A stretch of 64,000 nucleotides of DNA from an uncultured bacterium (GCA_902788575.1 CADAKY010000002.1:1-64000); one strand, 5' to 3'. Positions 38,024 through 48,101 are shown, counted from the first letter of the stretch. Program-made: numbers and translations. The notes: generated by a model from the sequence alone, not told the origin.

Positions 38024-40958
38024 TTAAAATATTTTTAATTTGTCTTGAGAATTCTGCCTGATTGAAATTGTCTTTTGACATATAATAATCTATTTTCATG
38101 CCCTGAAGTTTTTCACTGGCTTCTTTTTCAGGTTGAGAACTCATTACAATGACCGGAATATCGGCAAACATTTCATCATTTTTTAACCTTTGGACAAATT
38201 CATATCCGTCAACTTTTGGCATATTCAAATCTGTTATTATTAAATCATAATGGTTAAGTTTCAGTTTTACCAATGCTTCTTCAACATTGGATACAATATC
38301 TGCTGTATAACCTGAATTTAGTAAGATATTTTTTACCATCGTTCTTGTTGTAACAGAATCATCAACTGCGAGAATTCGTTTGTAAGAAAGAATATCATTT
38401 GACAAGAGGTTTTGACTTGAATTTCCGCTTACAGCTTTATTGAAGTCATAATGCATAATATCCTGCATGTTAAGAATCAGACATAATTCTCCTGATGCAA
38501 GGTTGGTTATTCCTGAAATGTTTTTAACTTTATAAAGAGGCGGAGAAAGTTTTTTCTGTAGAATATCCTGATCGCCGAGTAATTTATCGACAACAAGACC
38601 GATTTTTTTATCATCGGATTCTACAATAAGTATTGTTTCTTTTTCTTGTCTTGGCGGGGTTTCCAGCTGTAAAATATCAGACAGATAATAAAGCGGAACG
38701 ATACTGCCGTCATGCAATATAGAACGCTGACCGTTATTAGTGTTTATTTCACTTTGGTTCTTTAAAATAAATGTTGAAATTACCTGTATAGGAATTGCAA
38801 AAACTTGTTCGGAAATTTTTACAAGGAATACTCTCAGTGTTGTAAGTGTTACAGGAATTTCTATATGTACGCAGCTGCCTTTGCCAAATTCTGAAATTAC
38901 TTTAACTTTTCCGTTGAGCTGAGAAATTTTTGTTTTAACTACGTCCAGTCCGATTCCTCTTCCGGAAACACTTGTGATAGAATCACCTGTTGTAAATCCG
39001 GGCCAGAATATTATGTTCATAATAGCTTCATCATTCATTGATGCAATATCTTCTTTTGTAAGAAAACCTCTGGAAACGGCTCTATCTTTAATTTTTTCAA
39101 GGTTAAATCCTCTGCCGTCATCGACAACATCTATAATAACTTTATTATCATCCTGTTTCGCCGAAAGTATAATTTTTCCGACAGGACTTTTTCCTGCTGC
39201 CATTCGCTCTTCACGTGTTTCAATTCCATGGTCAATTGAGTTTCTGAGAATATGTATCAAAGGAGTTTTAATCTCTTCAATAATTTTTTTGTCAGCGCAG
39301 GTTTCTTTTCCTTCAATTTCAAAATCAATATCTTTACCTTTTTCAGTTGCGATATCTCTTACCATTCTGGAAAAAGAATTAAATACTGTAGAAATAGGAA
39401 GTACGCGGATATTTTTGACCATTGATTCCATTTCATCAATAATAAGTCTCATTTTTATATCGTCTTCTTTTGATGAACGGTAAAGTGAATTTAAATCATA
39501 AATTGTCTTTGAAACATTTTGTGTGATATCCGAAAGTAATGAAAATACTTGTTTAACAAATGCACCTGTGTATTGAAAAGAGCCATCGGATTGAAGATAT
39601 TTACGGTTATAATATCTTAAAAAATTTGAAGTTTTCAATAAATCCTTTTGGCAAACTTCATTTGCAATTTTTATAGAATCAATCTTTTCAAGATTCTTTT
39701 CGGTTTTAATTTTTGTAATGATGAGTTCACCAAGCTGATTAACCAGTAAATCAAGCTTTTGTGCATTTACGTGCAGAGTTTTTATTTCTGTTGAAGAATT
39801 TGTCTTATTTCCGCCTACGGATGTCTGAGTTGAAAGGGTTTTTATATTACTTACGCCGGTATCTTTTTTATAGTTAAGCTCCAGCAATTGCTTCATTATT
39901 TCCAATTGCTGAACAATAAGCTCGGAATCAATATTTTCATTTGGTGCAGCGCAATATTCTATTCCGCTTTTTAAAGTGAGCATCATTTGTTCTTCAAGTT
40001 GTACGGAATTTTCGGTTATGAAATCCAAAATTTCTAAAGTCATATTGATGATTTCAAGAATATTATGATCATCAATACCTTCTTTAAGTTTTAATATATC
40101 TTCTTTTATTTCATTTGTGTAAACACTGCTGCCTTGAAGCATTGTTATTTTTTCCGCTACATCAAAAAACGAAAGTCCGCCTGATTCTGAAGCAATGCAG
40201 GAGGTTGTGTATTTTGCTGCTGCTGAGCTTAATTCGTTTCTTATTTCTAAAATTTCGCTTACGGTCAATGTGTTTGTTGCGTTCATTACAAAATCAAGCT
40301 TTGTAATAATATTTTCCAGAGATGTTTTTACCTCGTACAGGTTTGTATTTTTAAAGTATTCATAAAGCTTTTGTATTTCTTCTTCCAAAATAACAAGATC
40401 TTGTGATTCCTGTTCGGGAGTGATTCCGTCTACAAGATTGAAACAATTATTAAATTCGGTATTTATTATTTCCTGATTATCAGTAAGCTCGGAAGGTATA
40501 TCATTTTCAGTATTTTCGGCATCTAATATAGTTGTTTTGTTTGATGCTTCGGGAATTTCAACTTCTACAACATATTCTATATTGGACATTGCCGCTGTGT
40601 AATCGTCATCAATAATTTCGCGTTCATTTTTTATTGATTCCTGTAAATATTTAGATACGGTTTCCAGAGTTTTGTATAAAAGTCTTATAACATCCGGTTC
40701 GAGAGTATATGTACCTGTATTTACAGCATCAAACACGTCCTCCATTTTATGAATAATCATTTGGATGTTATTAAATCCTACCATCCGTGTTGCACCTTTA
40801 AGACTGTGCAAATCACGGTAAATAGTTGCGGTTAGTTCTTTATTTGCAGGTGTTGTTTCCAAAGAAAACAAATTGTTAAATAACCGCTCCAATATTTCTT
40901 CAGATTCGGTTTGAAATATACTGAAAACTTCTTTATTGTCGTTATCTGCAAAATCCAT
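38007..40958 (-). CDS. cheA: Hybrid chemotaxis kinase CheA-REC
   Basis: A 983-residue hybrid sensor kinase: N-terminal Hpt domain with phospho-His in RDLHSLKGATRMVGF (about H51), long middle region with a possible second helical domain, a dimerisation stretch, the HATPase with HILRNSIDHGIETREERMAAGK and DDGRGFN, a CheW-like domain (about 700-830), and a C-terminal receiver with phospho-Asp in LIITDLNMPKVDG (about D910). This order matches WspE and other alternative-pathway CheA proteins. It lies 12 bases after the mcp gene on the minus strand. Confidence 0.93.
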   Translation of the reverse strand: MDFADNDNKEVFSIFQTESEEILERLFNNLFSLETTPANKELTATIYRDLHSLKGATRMVGFNNIQMIIHKMEDVFDAVNTGTYTLEPDVIRLLYKTLETVSKYLQESIKNEREIIDDDYTAAMSNIEYVVEVEIPEASNKTTILDAENTENDIPSELTDNQEIINTEFNNCFNLVDGITPEQESQDLVILEEEIQKLYEYFKNTNLYEVKTSLENIITKLDFVMNATNTLTVSEILEIRNELSSAAAKYTTSCIASESGGLSFFDVAEKITMLQGSSVYTNEIKEDILKLKEGIDDHNILEIINMTLEILDFITENSVQLEEQMMLTLKSGIEYCAAPNENIDSELIVQQLEIMKQLLELNYKKDTGVSNIKTLSTQTSVGGNKTNSSTEIKTLHVNAQKLDLLVNQLGELIITKIKTEKNLEKIDSIKIANEVCQKDLLKTSNFLRYYNRKYLQSDGSFQYTGAFVKQVFSLLSDITQNVSKTIYDLNSLYRSSKEDDIKMRLIIDEMESMVKNIRVLPISTVFNSFSRMVRDIATEKGKDIDFEIEGKETCADKKIIEEIKTPLIHILRNSIDHGIETREERMAAGKSPVGKIILSAKQDDNKVIIDVVDDGRGFNLEKIKDRAVSRGFLTKEDIASMNDEAIMNIIFWPGFTTGDSITSVSGRGIGLDVVKTKISQLNGKVKVISEFGKGSCVHIEIPVTLTTLRVFLVKISEQVFAIPIQVISTFILKNQSEINTNNGQRSILHDGSIVPLYYLSDILQLETPPRQEKETILIVESDDKKIGLVVDKLLGDQDILQKKLSPPLYKVKNISGITNLASGELCLILNMQDIMHYDFNKAVSGNSSQNLLSNDILSYKRILAVDDSVTTRTMVKNILLNSGYTADIVSNVEEALVKLKLNHYDLIITDLNMPKVDGYEFVQRLKNDEMFADIPVIVMSSQPEKEASEKLQGMKIDYYMSKDNFNQAEFSRQIKNILTKYHV

Positions 40959-40970
40959 TATTTTTTATTG

Positions 40971-42017
40971 TTAGCCTTCTGATGCTGAATTCTTGATTTC
41001 ATTTGATAAAGCACTCAGTTCGGAAATTTTTTCTGTACTTTGTGCCATGCTGTTAATTAGTTCTGATGAAATTGAAATATTATCTTCATCTATCTGGTTA
41101 AGTTTTTCGATGATATCATCTTGCTTTTTGGCATTTTGATTTAATATTTCAAGTGAGCCCAGAATTTCTTTTATAAGGTTGAGTAAAGTGTCGGAATCTG
41201 TTGCGAGGGAGTTAATATCTTTTACAACGGACTCAATTTCTTTTGAACCTTCTTCTGTTGCCATTACGGTAGAATTAGTTGTGTATTGGATACTGCTGGT
41301 AAGAGAAGTGATTTTTGTAATTGCCTGTTTTGATTCGTCTGCAAGCTTTCTTATTTCGCCGGCAACAACTGCAAAACCTTTGCCGTGTTCGCCTGCTCTT
41401 GCCGCTTCAACAGCCGCATTTAGTGCAAGCATATTTGTTTGTTCCGCAATATCATCTACAACACTTATACTATTTCCGATTTGTTGTGTATGTTCGGAAA
41501 GCTCAAGTACAAGTTCTGCAATCATTTGTATTTTTTGTCTCAAAACAACCATTTTTTCTGCATTTGCAGATATTGATTCATTTTCTTTTTGAGAAAATGT
41601 TATTGATTGTCCGATTTGTTTTTCAGTATTTTTTGATGTACTTAGGGAAGATTCAGACAGAGTTCTTAATTTATCAACAAGTCCGGAGATGTTTTTTGCA
41701 TTGCCGGAAATTGCTTCTATTGTTTTCTTCTGGGAGTTTACGTTTTTGAGTATATCTTCAGCGGTATCGGATAAAGAAATTGATTGCTGATTAAGAGATT
41801 TTTTGATTGCTCTTGAAACCCATTGCTTTGTAACAAAGTATATCAGCGCATTTGTGACAATAATAACTGTTAAGAACAGAAATGCATCGTAAGGTGCAAT
41901 TCCTTTTATTTTTGCAAAAAGCATAAAAATTATACAAGACAAAGCAAAAACACAAATATCAATTATGCATTTCACATTAAACTTTTGTTTTACGTCAAAA
42001 CTCCAATTGCTAGCCAC
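40971..42017 (-). CDS. Methyl-accepting protein without periplasmic domain
   Basis: A 348-residue chemoreceptor-type protein. Two membrane helices (about 18-38 and 46-66) are separated by only about eight residues, so there is no periplasmic ligand domain. The cytoplasmic part is a coiled coil with the kinase-contact tip [36 protein letters not shown]. The start is GTG, eight bases after GGAGA. It probably signals to the CheA encoded downstream, responding to membrane state or an unseen partner. It is divergent from the REC-GGDEF gene. Confidence 0.9.
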   Translation of the reverse strand: MASNWSFDVKQKFNVKCIIDICVFALSCIIFMLFAKIKGIAPYDAFLFLTVIIVTNALIYFVTKQWVSRAIKKSLNQQSISLSDTAEDILKNVNSQKKTIEAISGNAKNISGLVDKLRTLSESSLSTSKNTEKQIGQSITFSQKENESISANAEKMVVLRQKIQMIAELVLELSEHTQQIGNSISVVDDIAEQTNMLALNAAVEAARAGEHGKGFAVVAGEIRKLADESKQAITKITSLTSSIQYTTNSTVMATEEGSKEIESVVKDINSLATDSDTLLNLIKEILGSLEILNQNAKKQDDIIEKLNQIDEDNISISSELINSMAQSTEKISELSALSNEIKNSASEG

Positions 42018-42097
42018 TTCTTCTTCTCCTATAGTTTTTTTTATTCATTTATTATATAATTATCTTATACTAAAATCGTTAAAATTGGAATATATTA

Positions 42098-43555
42098 ATG
42101 TCAGCAAAAATTTTGTTAGTAGAAGATAGTGAGACACAGCTAAAATTCCTTCAGGAGGGTTTGGTTGGGTGCGGGTATACCGTAGAAACGGCTCAAAACG
42201 GTGCGGAGGCATATAAAAAATTTTTTGAATTCGTTCCTGATATTGTTGTTTCTGATATTATGATGCCTGTGATTGACGGTTATCAATTGTGTAGATTAAT
42301 CAAAAGTAAAGAAGAGACAAAAAAAGTGCCTGTTATACTTTTGACGGTTTTGGAAAGAAAGATTGACGGCTTTTGGGGTAAAAAAGCCGGTGCACAGCTT
42401 TTTCTGTCAAAGTCTATTGATATAAAGGAGCTTTCTTTAGGGATAAATTCAACACTAAGGAGATATCCGGTTACGGATGAATACAAAGCAAATATTGCCG
42501 GCATGGCGAAAGGTGAAAATACTGCGCAATCACAGCTTAATACAATATTGAATGATTTGTTGATGAAATCTGTATTTTCAAATGAATTCAGAAATCTTTC
42601 TGATTTTATGAATTATGAAAGAATTCTGGTTGAAAAAATGTTTTCTCTGCTGAGTTCTTTTGTTGAATATAATGTTGCCGGAATATTCTTTTCTTCTCCG
42701 GATGATTTTGCGGATAAAATTCTTTATATTGATACGCTGGGAAGAAATTTCCCAAAGAATTTGCTTACGGACATTCAGTATGACTTTTTTAGAAAAATGG
42801 AAGAGTTTAAAGATTGTAAAGGTTCTAAATTCGAAGTTGTAAGAATGCTCTTGGGCAGAGAAATGGATTATATATTTTCCGATTTTAAATCCAAAATCAT
42901 AATCCCGCTTGTTTTTGATAAAAAACTTATCGGCGGAATCTGCTTCTATTCTCGTGCGGAAATTGATTATGCGTCATTCGGGTATTTTGATATTATGATT
43001 AGTGAGCTTTTGACAATATTCAAAATGAAGTATCAATATACAGAAAAAGAATTTATGTCGGTATTGGACGGGCTTACCGGTCTTTATAACAGAAGACAAT
43101 TTGAAATAAGTTTGGAGCAGGAATACAATCGTTCAAAGCGTCATACATCAGAATTTAGTTTAGCAATTCTGGATATAGACTTTTTCAAAAAAGTTAATGA
43201 CACATACGGTCACCAGTATGGTGATTATGTGCTTAAAACAGTTGCCGAATTGATGAAATCATCATTCCGTAAAACGGATTTGCTGTACAGATACGGTGGC
43301 GAAGAACTCGTAATGATTATGCCGGAAACTAATATAGAAGGCGCAATTATTCCGGTTCAGAGACTCAGACGTGCGGTTGAAGAATATGAATTCAATTATA
43401 ACGGAGTAAAAGCAAAAGTAACAGCAAGTATAGGGCTGACTATGAATTTTCAATCATTTAATACAGCTGCTGAAATGCTTAAATCCGCTGACGAGGCTTT
43501 ATATAAAGCAAAAGAAGAGGGAAGGAACAGAGTAATATTACATGACGAGCAGTAA
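42098..43555 (+). CDS. Response regulator diguanylate cyclase
   Basis: A 485-residue protein: N-terminal receiver with phospho-Asp in DIVVSDIMMPVIDGYQL (about D53), a middle region that looks GAF-like (about 165-310), and a C-terminal GGDEF domain whose active site reads GGEEL. An RxxD product-inhibition site (RKTD) lies five residues before it, as in feedback-controlled cyclases. It should make cyclic di-GMP when phosphorylated, probably by the divergent CheA-REC, as WspR does. No strong ribosome binding site precedes the ATG. It overlaps the CheW gene by 14 bases. Confidence 0.92.
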   Translation: MSAKILLVEDSETQLKFLQEGLVGCGYTVETAQNGAEAYKKFFEFVPDIVVSDIMMPVIDGYQLCRLIKSKEETKKVPVILLTVLERKIDGFWGKKAGAQLFLSKSIDIKELSLGINSTLRRYPVTDEYKANIAGMAKGENTAQSQLNTILNDLLMKSVFSNEFRNLSDFMNYERILVEKMFSLLSSFVEYNVAGIFFSSPDDFADKILYIDTLGRNFPKNLLTDIQYDFFRKMEEFKDCKGSKFEVVRMLLGREMDYIFSDFKSKIIIPLVFDKKLIGGICFYSRAEIDYASFGYFDIMISELLTIFKMKYQYTEKEFMSVLDGLTGLYNRRQFEISLEQEYNRSKRHTSEFSLAILDIDFFKKVNDTYGHQYGDYVLKTVAELMKSSFRKTDLLYRYGGEELVMIMPETNIEGAIIPVQRLRRAVEEYEFNYNGVKAKVTASIGLTMNFQSFNTAAEMLKSADEALYKAKEEGRNRVILHDEQ

Positions 43556-44540
43556 TTATATAGAACAGAAGAAAAATACTCACCTCTATTTTCAGATAGG
43601 TGATAACAAATATGCAATAAATTCTGATAATGTGCTTGAGATTATGAAGCTTCCTGCTCTGGATTATCCGCAAAAGCTTCCGAATAATATAGTCGGACTT
43701 TTAAAATACAATAATTTTGTTATTAATGTAATTGATGTAAGATTTTATCTTGATATTGAAGTAAAACCCTATAATACTCATAATGAACTTTTGATTGTAA
43801 AAACCGATGAAACAATATTCGGAATTATTACGGATAAAGTGATTGGTATTATTCCTTTCAATTCTTCAATGATAGATTCAATTCCTTATGTAGATAACAG
43901 GACAATTGTTGATTCTTTGTACAAGTTTAATAATGAAACTATTTTTATAATAAACATTTATGCTATCGAAAATATTTTAAAAGAACACAATGTTATGCCG
44001 GATTTTGATATGAAGTCATTGTTCCCGCAGGATGAAGCTTCTTCTGGTTTGCTTGCAAAAAGAACTTTTGATATCGCAAAAAAATCTAATATGCGTCTTG
44101 TATCAGGAGAACTTCATACGAAAAGTAAATTTATTTCTTTTAAACTCAATGATGTTTCATATTGCATTCCTCTTGATTCTGTTAAAGAAGTTTTGAAAGA
44201 TACGGCTATAACACCAATCCCAGGGACACCAAATTATATAGAAGGAATAATGAACCTTAGGGGGGATTATATAACGGTGTTAAATTTAAAGAAATTTTTA
44301 GATTTTCCACAGGATACTGTCTCGGATAAAAATCCGGTTATTATAATAGAAAGTAATGAATTGACTTTGGCTCTTTTGATAGATAAAATTAATGAATTGT
44401 TTGACTATCAAGAAGACGGAATATTAAACGCAGGTGACAGTTATTTTGCAGGCGAATTTATTTATAATGAAACCTTATACACGGTTTTAAATATAGAAAA
44501 AATCGCTTCTGATAAGAAAATTATTATAACTGATATGTAA
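43542..44540 (+). CDS. Double CheW-domain coupling protein
   Basis: A 332-residue protein made of two CheW-like domains in tandem. The first starts at about 12 (HLYFQIGDNKYAINSDNVLEIM), the second at about 200 (FISFKLNDVSYCIPLDSVKEVLKD) and holds the stronger signature YIEGIMNLRGDYITVLNLKKFL. Such proteins couple receptors to CheA. It is the second gene of the REC-GGDEF pair. The large structured gap after it has no gene. Confidence 0.9.
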   Translation: MTSSNYIEQKKNTHLYFQIGDNKYAINSDNVLEIMKLPALDYPQKLPNNIVGLLKYNNFVINVIDVRFYLDIEVKPYNTHNELLIVKTDETIFGIITDKVIGIIPFNSSMIDSIPYVDNRTIVDSLYKFNNETIFIINIYAIENILKEHNVMPDFDMKSLFPQDEASSGLLAKRTFDIAKKSNMRLVSGELHTKSKFISFKLNDVSYCIPLDSVKEVLKDTAITPIPGTPNYIEGIMNLRGDYITVLNLKKFLDFPQDTVSDKNPVIIIESNELTLALLIDKINELFDYQEDGILNAGDSYFAGEFIYNETLYTVLNIEKIASDKKIIITDM

Positions 44541-44576
44541 GATATAAGAAACTCTTGCGAGTTCAAAATAAATTTA

Positions 44577-44743
44577 AATGAGGATGCGGAAAAATTAATT
44601 AATATAAAGATACTTCAGTAAAAATTGATATTGCATTAGAATGATAAGAAAGTTAAAACACAGCTAATACATCATTCAGAACACAGTATTAATTTGGGGG
44701 TGATGAACCTTTTAAACTAAAGTACTAGCATTTTCCGCATCCT
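44577..44743 (+). other. Structured intergenic element
   Basis: The 377-base gap 44541-44917 holds no gene. GAGGATGCGGAAAA (near 44577) and TTTTCCGCATCCTC (ending near 44743) form a perfect 14-bp closing stem around about 140 bases. Nested inside are AATTAATA/TATTAATT and GAATGAT/ATCATTC. The nesting resembles a structured RNA or a foldback mobile element. No known RNA family is recognised. Confidence 0.45.
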
Positions 44744-44778
44744 CTAAGCCCCCTATTCCCCAAGTGTTTCCTAAGCGT

Positions 44779-44876
44779 AACTCAAGAAACTCAAGTGAAA
44801 CTCAAGTTGTAAAGTTTTGTAACAACTTTTACTCTTAAGAGGCAATTTTTGAATACAAAAAAACTTTATATATATA
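44779..44876 (+). promoter_or_regulatory. Shared-design promoter with extra repeats
   Basis: Clearest copy of the shared promoter: TGTAAAGTTT and TGTAACAACT (44808-44827), 11-base gap, AGGCAATTTTT (44840-44850), 12-base spacer, ACTTTATATATATA (44863-44876). Three direct repeats AACTCAAG at 44779, 44788 and 44799 lie just upstream. Confidence 0.7.
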
Positions 44877-44917
44877 AGGGTTAATTTAAAAAGGTTAATT
44901 GAAAGGTAGGTTACACT

Positions 44918-46120
44918 ATGACTTATGGTACATTAGGCATTGGCGGCAGCTATTATAATGATCCGTATTTAATGGCGTTAATGCAGTCATATAATCCGAG
45001 TTTTAGAGCGTCTGCACCTGCATCAGCAGCGGCAGCAGACTCAACTGCATCAGCAGTTCAAGCACCTTTAACAACTCCGGCTGTAACAACTCAAACCTCT
45101 GCAGCAGCATCATCCGATGGAGATAAGGATGATTCAAATACTGCATTGCTTGTAGGCGGTGCATTGGCAGTAGCTGCAGCGACAGGGGCATGTATATATG
45201 CAGCCAAACGCGGTAACGGCAAAGGTATGATTGAAGGTTTTAAAAATATCTGGCAGGATGTAAAAGGTCTTTCTTCAAAATTAGTAAATGGCGCAGAAGG
45301 CAAGAAGACAACCAGATTTACTGTAATTAAGAATGCAGATGGTAGTGTTCAGTTCCTCGTCCCCGGTAAAAATACTACTGTTAAAGGTGACGAAATAACT
45401 AATTTTGCAGAAAAATATGGAATTAACCTTAAAAACTTATTTGGTTTGAAATCCGGTGGAAAAACAACCGTAAATAGCGGTATATTTAAAATTGACGGTA
45501 ATACTGTTTCGTTCAAAGACGGAAAAATAACAGAAGTGAAAAATGCGGCAGGTGATGTATTAGAAAAATTTGTTGGAAATACATCAGAATTGGCAGGTGA
45601 TGATAAAGTATTTTTAACTCGAATGGATGATTTTATTAAAGAAATTGTAAAAAATCCAAAAATAAGAAAAGACGGATTGATAGAAGCAAATATTACAAGA
45701 CAAATCGGTGATGATATTCTTACCGGTGTATATAAATACAAAGAAAAACCATCTTTGCAAAGCTTAACCACAATAGCACGTTTAGAAAAAAATGATCCGG
45801 CTGTTAAAAACTTCCTTCTGAAGAATCCAAAAATTGATAAAATCGTTAAATCTAAGGATTTTGAAAACGGTAAGATTTTGATGGGCAAAACTCCTGAAAG
45901 TGTAATTTTTGAGACTGATGGCAGAACTTTTGTAATGAATAACGGTGAACTGCAAGGTTTCTATGAAACAGTTAATGGCAAATCTATTTTCCGCAAAAAA
46001 GGCAGTGATGGGTTTGGTGCTTATGTTTATGATAATTCAGAAGCATTAACAAAATGTTATAAAGATTTGTTCAAAGACGGAAAAGTACCGCAAGGCGTTG
46101 CCGTAAGAGTAGCTTTGTAA
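44918..46120 (+). CDS. Unknown single-pass membrane protein
   Basis: A 400-residue protein of unknown function. After a Tyr/Gly/Asn-rich start it has an Ala/Ser/Thr low-complexity stretch (about 29-68), one membrane helix (about 75-97; ALLVGGALAVAAATGACIYAA), a basic patch and a soluble C-terminal domain with repeated strand pairs (FKIDGNTVSFKDGKI; MGKTPESVIFETDGRTFVM). There is no signal peptide. GAAAGG precedes the ATG. It is a lone gene with a shared-design promoter and its own terminator. Confidence 0.7.
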   Translation: MTYGTLGIGGSYYNDPYLMALMQSYNPSFRASAPASAAAADSTASAVQAPLTTPAVTTQTSAAASSDGDKDDSNTALLVGGALAVAAATGACIYAAKRGNGKGMIEGFKNIWQDVKGLSSKLVNGAEGKKTTRFTVIKNADGSVQFLVPGKNTTVKGDEITNFAEKYGINLKNLFGLKSGGKTTVNSGIFKIDGNTVSFKDGKITEVKNAAGDVLEKFVGNTSELAGDDKVFLTRMDDFIKEIVKNPKIRKDGLIEANITRQIGDDILTGVYKYKEKPSLQSLTTIARLEKNDPAVKNFLLKNPKIDKIVKSKDFENGKILMGKTPESVIFETDGRTFVMNNGELQGFYETVNGKSIFRKKGSDGFGAYVYDNSEALTKCYKDLFKDGKVPQGVAVRVAL

Positions 46121-46152
46121 ACAGAATTAATTTCCTATTAATTCCCCCTATC

Positions 46153-46178
46153 AGCCCCAAAATTTTGGGGCTTTTTAA
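46153..46178 (+). terminator. Terminator
   Basis: Perfect stem AGCCCCAAAA/TTTTGGGGCT followed by TTTT, 32 bases after the stop of the 44918 gene. Confidence 0.85.
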
Positions 46179-46321
46179 TTTTTGCAGGATAAACTGTTTT
46201 TCATTTTTATTGACTTTTTTTATTAAATTATTAAAAAAATATCATCTAAACGGATGAAATTTTAAAAATAAAGTCAAGAACATCAATAATAATACCGATA
46301 TTATTGAAGGAAGGACGGTTT

Positions 46322-47995
46322 ATGTTTAACACAATGAACACAATACGCCCGCGCCAGTATCCACAGGCTAACGGGAATTACACAGCAGGAAACGGAGAGA
46401 CCGATAAAGACGGTCATAACCAAAATGCGCAAGACCAGAACCGCGGACAACAAAACCGTCAAACCGTCGCACGCGGAAGAGTTGAAGATGTTCAAAACCA
46501 AGCCCCGCGGGTTTACTCTCCGGCAGCAAATGCTTATGCTCAGGCTTATCCGACAAGACAGTCATATCAGGTTACAACACCTCCGCCTATCAGACACGTA
46601 TCACCGAACCAAATTAATCCGATGCAATATCAAGCTGCACAGGCAGGGTATCAACCGATTCAGCAACAACCGGCACCTCAAGCCGTCCCAACAACCACTG
46701 CCGGCATGAGAAGTAACAAAATTAATATTGCGCAGATATTAAAAGATTTCAGAAATACAATAAAAGCAATTGCAACACCTCCCGAAGTTGAAGAACAGGT
46801 AAACAAGTATCTTCAAACTGTAGGTGAGCAGGTTCGTGCGGAGCATCCGCAGGTTAATCTTATACAGAGCAACCTTAAAATTGCGGCTTCTCTTTTGGAT
46901 AAATATATTTCAGAAACTCTTAACAAAGAATCAAAAGTCGTTCAGAATTGGCTGGATGCTTTGTTCTTGCAAAAAATTAATTACAGCTATAATGAAGAAG
47001 AAATTAATCCGAACTTTTTGGTAAAATTTCCGGAACAGCAGCAATCCGCACCAAAACATGAGGAGGAACAACAACCGGAAACCCATCCGCAAACAACTGA
47101 ACAACAAACACAAGTTGCACAGAATGTTCAGGAGAATGTTCAAATCGAAATTGAACCGGAAGAATTATCATTGGAAGAAGAATTTACACATGCTAAGGCT
47201 GTAATTTCTCACAAACCGAATATCACGATAATACCACAGGACAACAGACTTAAGTCATTATTTGTGGAAGCTAAGAAACAAGCTTTTTCAAACAATCCGC
47301 AAAAAGCTATGAATATGTTTAAGGAAGCATTTGTCCGTGCTCAAGAGCTTAATGACACAGAAACACAATCAAGAATTTGTCTTGAAATCGGTAAAATTTA
47401 TGATGATAATGACCATTTTGTACAGGCTTTGAACAGTTATAATAAGTCTTTGCAGTATACAACAGATGTCAATGTCAAATCCCGCGCGCATTTTTCTATG
47501 GCACAGATTTATGATGACGTAAACCAAACATCAGCAGCGCTTGAACACTATATAACTTCAATTTCTTATGCAGGAAAGTCTGATGACTTAATCGGTCAGT
47601 CTGAGACATTGACAAAAATGGCAAATATTTTCACTGATAAATATGATGAAAATGCTTTTGATTATTATGATACAGCACGTAAATTGATTGACCAGACAAC
47701 GGATTCTTCTATGAAGGGTTACGTTTTGAGTAATACTGCTGACGCTTGTGTCCAATTCAGAAAAAGTGATAAAGCCTTGAAATATTATGCAGAGGCTGTA
47801 AGGAATTATGAAAAATCACATTCAACGGAAGAAATTGCCCGTAACTATAAAGCTGCGGCGGAATTGATGATAGATTTCAGAAATCCGAATAAGGCTAAAT
47901 CTTTGCTTAAAAAGGCGCTTGTTAATGCAGTAAAATGTACGGATGAAGATTTGGTTGCAGAAATCAATATGCTCCTTGCTTCTGTCGAGGGGTAA
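46322..47995 (+). CDS. Gln/Pro-rich TPR protein
   Basis: A 557-residue protein. The first 130 residues are rich in Gln, Asn, Pro and Tyr and probably disordered; a helical block follows (about 140-220), then a second Gln/Glu-rich linker, and a TPR superhelix from about 300 to the end (for example RICLEIGKIYDDNDHFVQALNSYNKSL). No signal peptide or membrane helix. The ATG at 46322 is preferred to a TTG at 46304 because GAAGGAAGG lies between them. The partner is unknown; chemosensory and motility neighbours hint at a related scaffold role. Confidence 0.75.
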   Translation: MFNTMNTIRPRQYPQANGNYTAGNGETDKDGHNQNAQDQNRGQQNRQTVARGRVEDVQNQAPRVYSPAANAYAQAYPTRQSYQVTTPPPIRHVSPNQINPMQYQAAQAGYQPIQQQPAPQAVPTTTAGMRSNKINIAQILKDFRNTIKAIATPPEVEEQVNKYLQTVGEQVRAEHPQVNLIQSNLKIAASLLDKYISETLNKESKVVQNWLDALFLQKINYSYNEEEINPNFLVKFPEQQQSAPKHEEEQQPETHPQTTEQQTQVAQNVQENVQIEIEPEELSLEEEFTHAKAVISHKPNITIIPQDNRLKSLFVEAKKQAFSNNPQKAMNMFKEAFVRAQELNDTETQSRICLEIGKIYDDNDHFVQALNSYNKSLQYTTDVNVKSRAHFSMAQIYDDVNQTSAALEHYITSISYAGKSDDLIGQSETLTKMANIFTDKYDENAFDYYDTARKLIDQTTDSSMKGYVLSNTADACVQFRKSDKALKYYAEAVRNYEKSHSTEEIARNYKAAAELMIDFRNPNKAKSLLKKALVNAVKCTDEDLVAEINMLLASVEG

Positions 47996-48039
47996 AGGGC
48001 TAAAGGGGTAAAGGGGTAAAGGGGTAAAGGGGTAAAGGC
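47991..48039. repeat. Tandem 8-bp repeat GGGGTAAA
   Basis: Six head-to-tail 8-bp units, five exact GGGGTAAA and one GGGCTAAA. The first unit contains the TAA stop of the TPR gene. The repeat lies between convergent genes. The same GGGGTAAA core appears in 12-bp repeats inside the gene at 9178-10263. Confidence 0.85.
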
Positions 48040-48101
48040 AAAAATCAGATTCCTGTAATGAGGTTTGACAATTGGTTTTTCGTCGGACTGAAGATTGCAG
48101 T

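Noticed and set aside
46268-46300. Possible sigma-28 promoter (TAAAGTCA ... ACCGATAT) before the Gln/Pro-rich TPR gene
   Set aside because: The spacer is about 17 bases instead of 11, so it does not fit the sigma-28 pattern; the promoter of this gene is left open.
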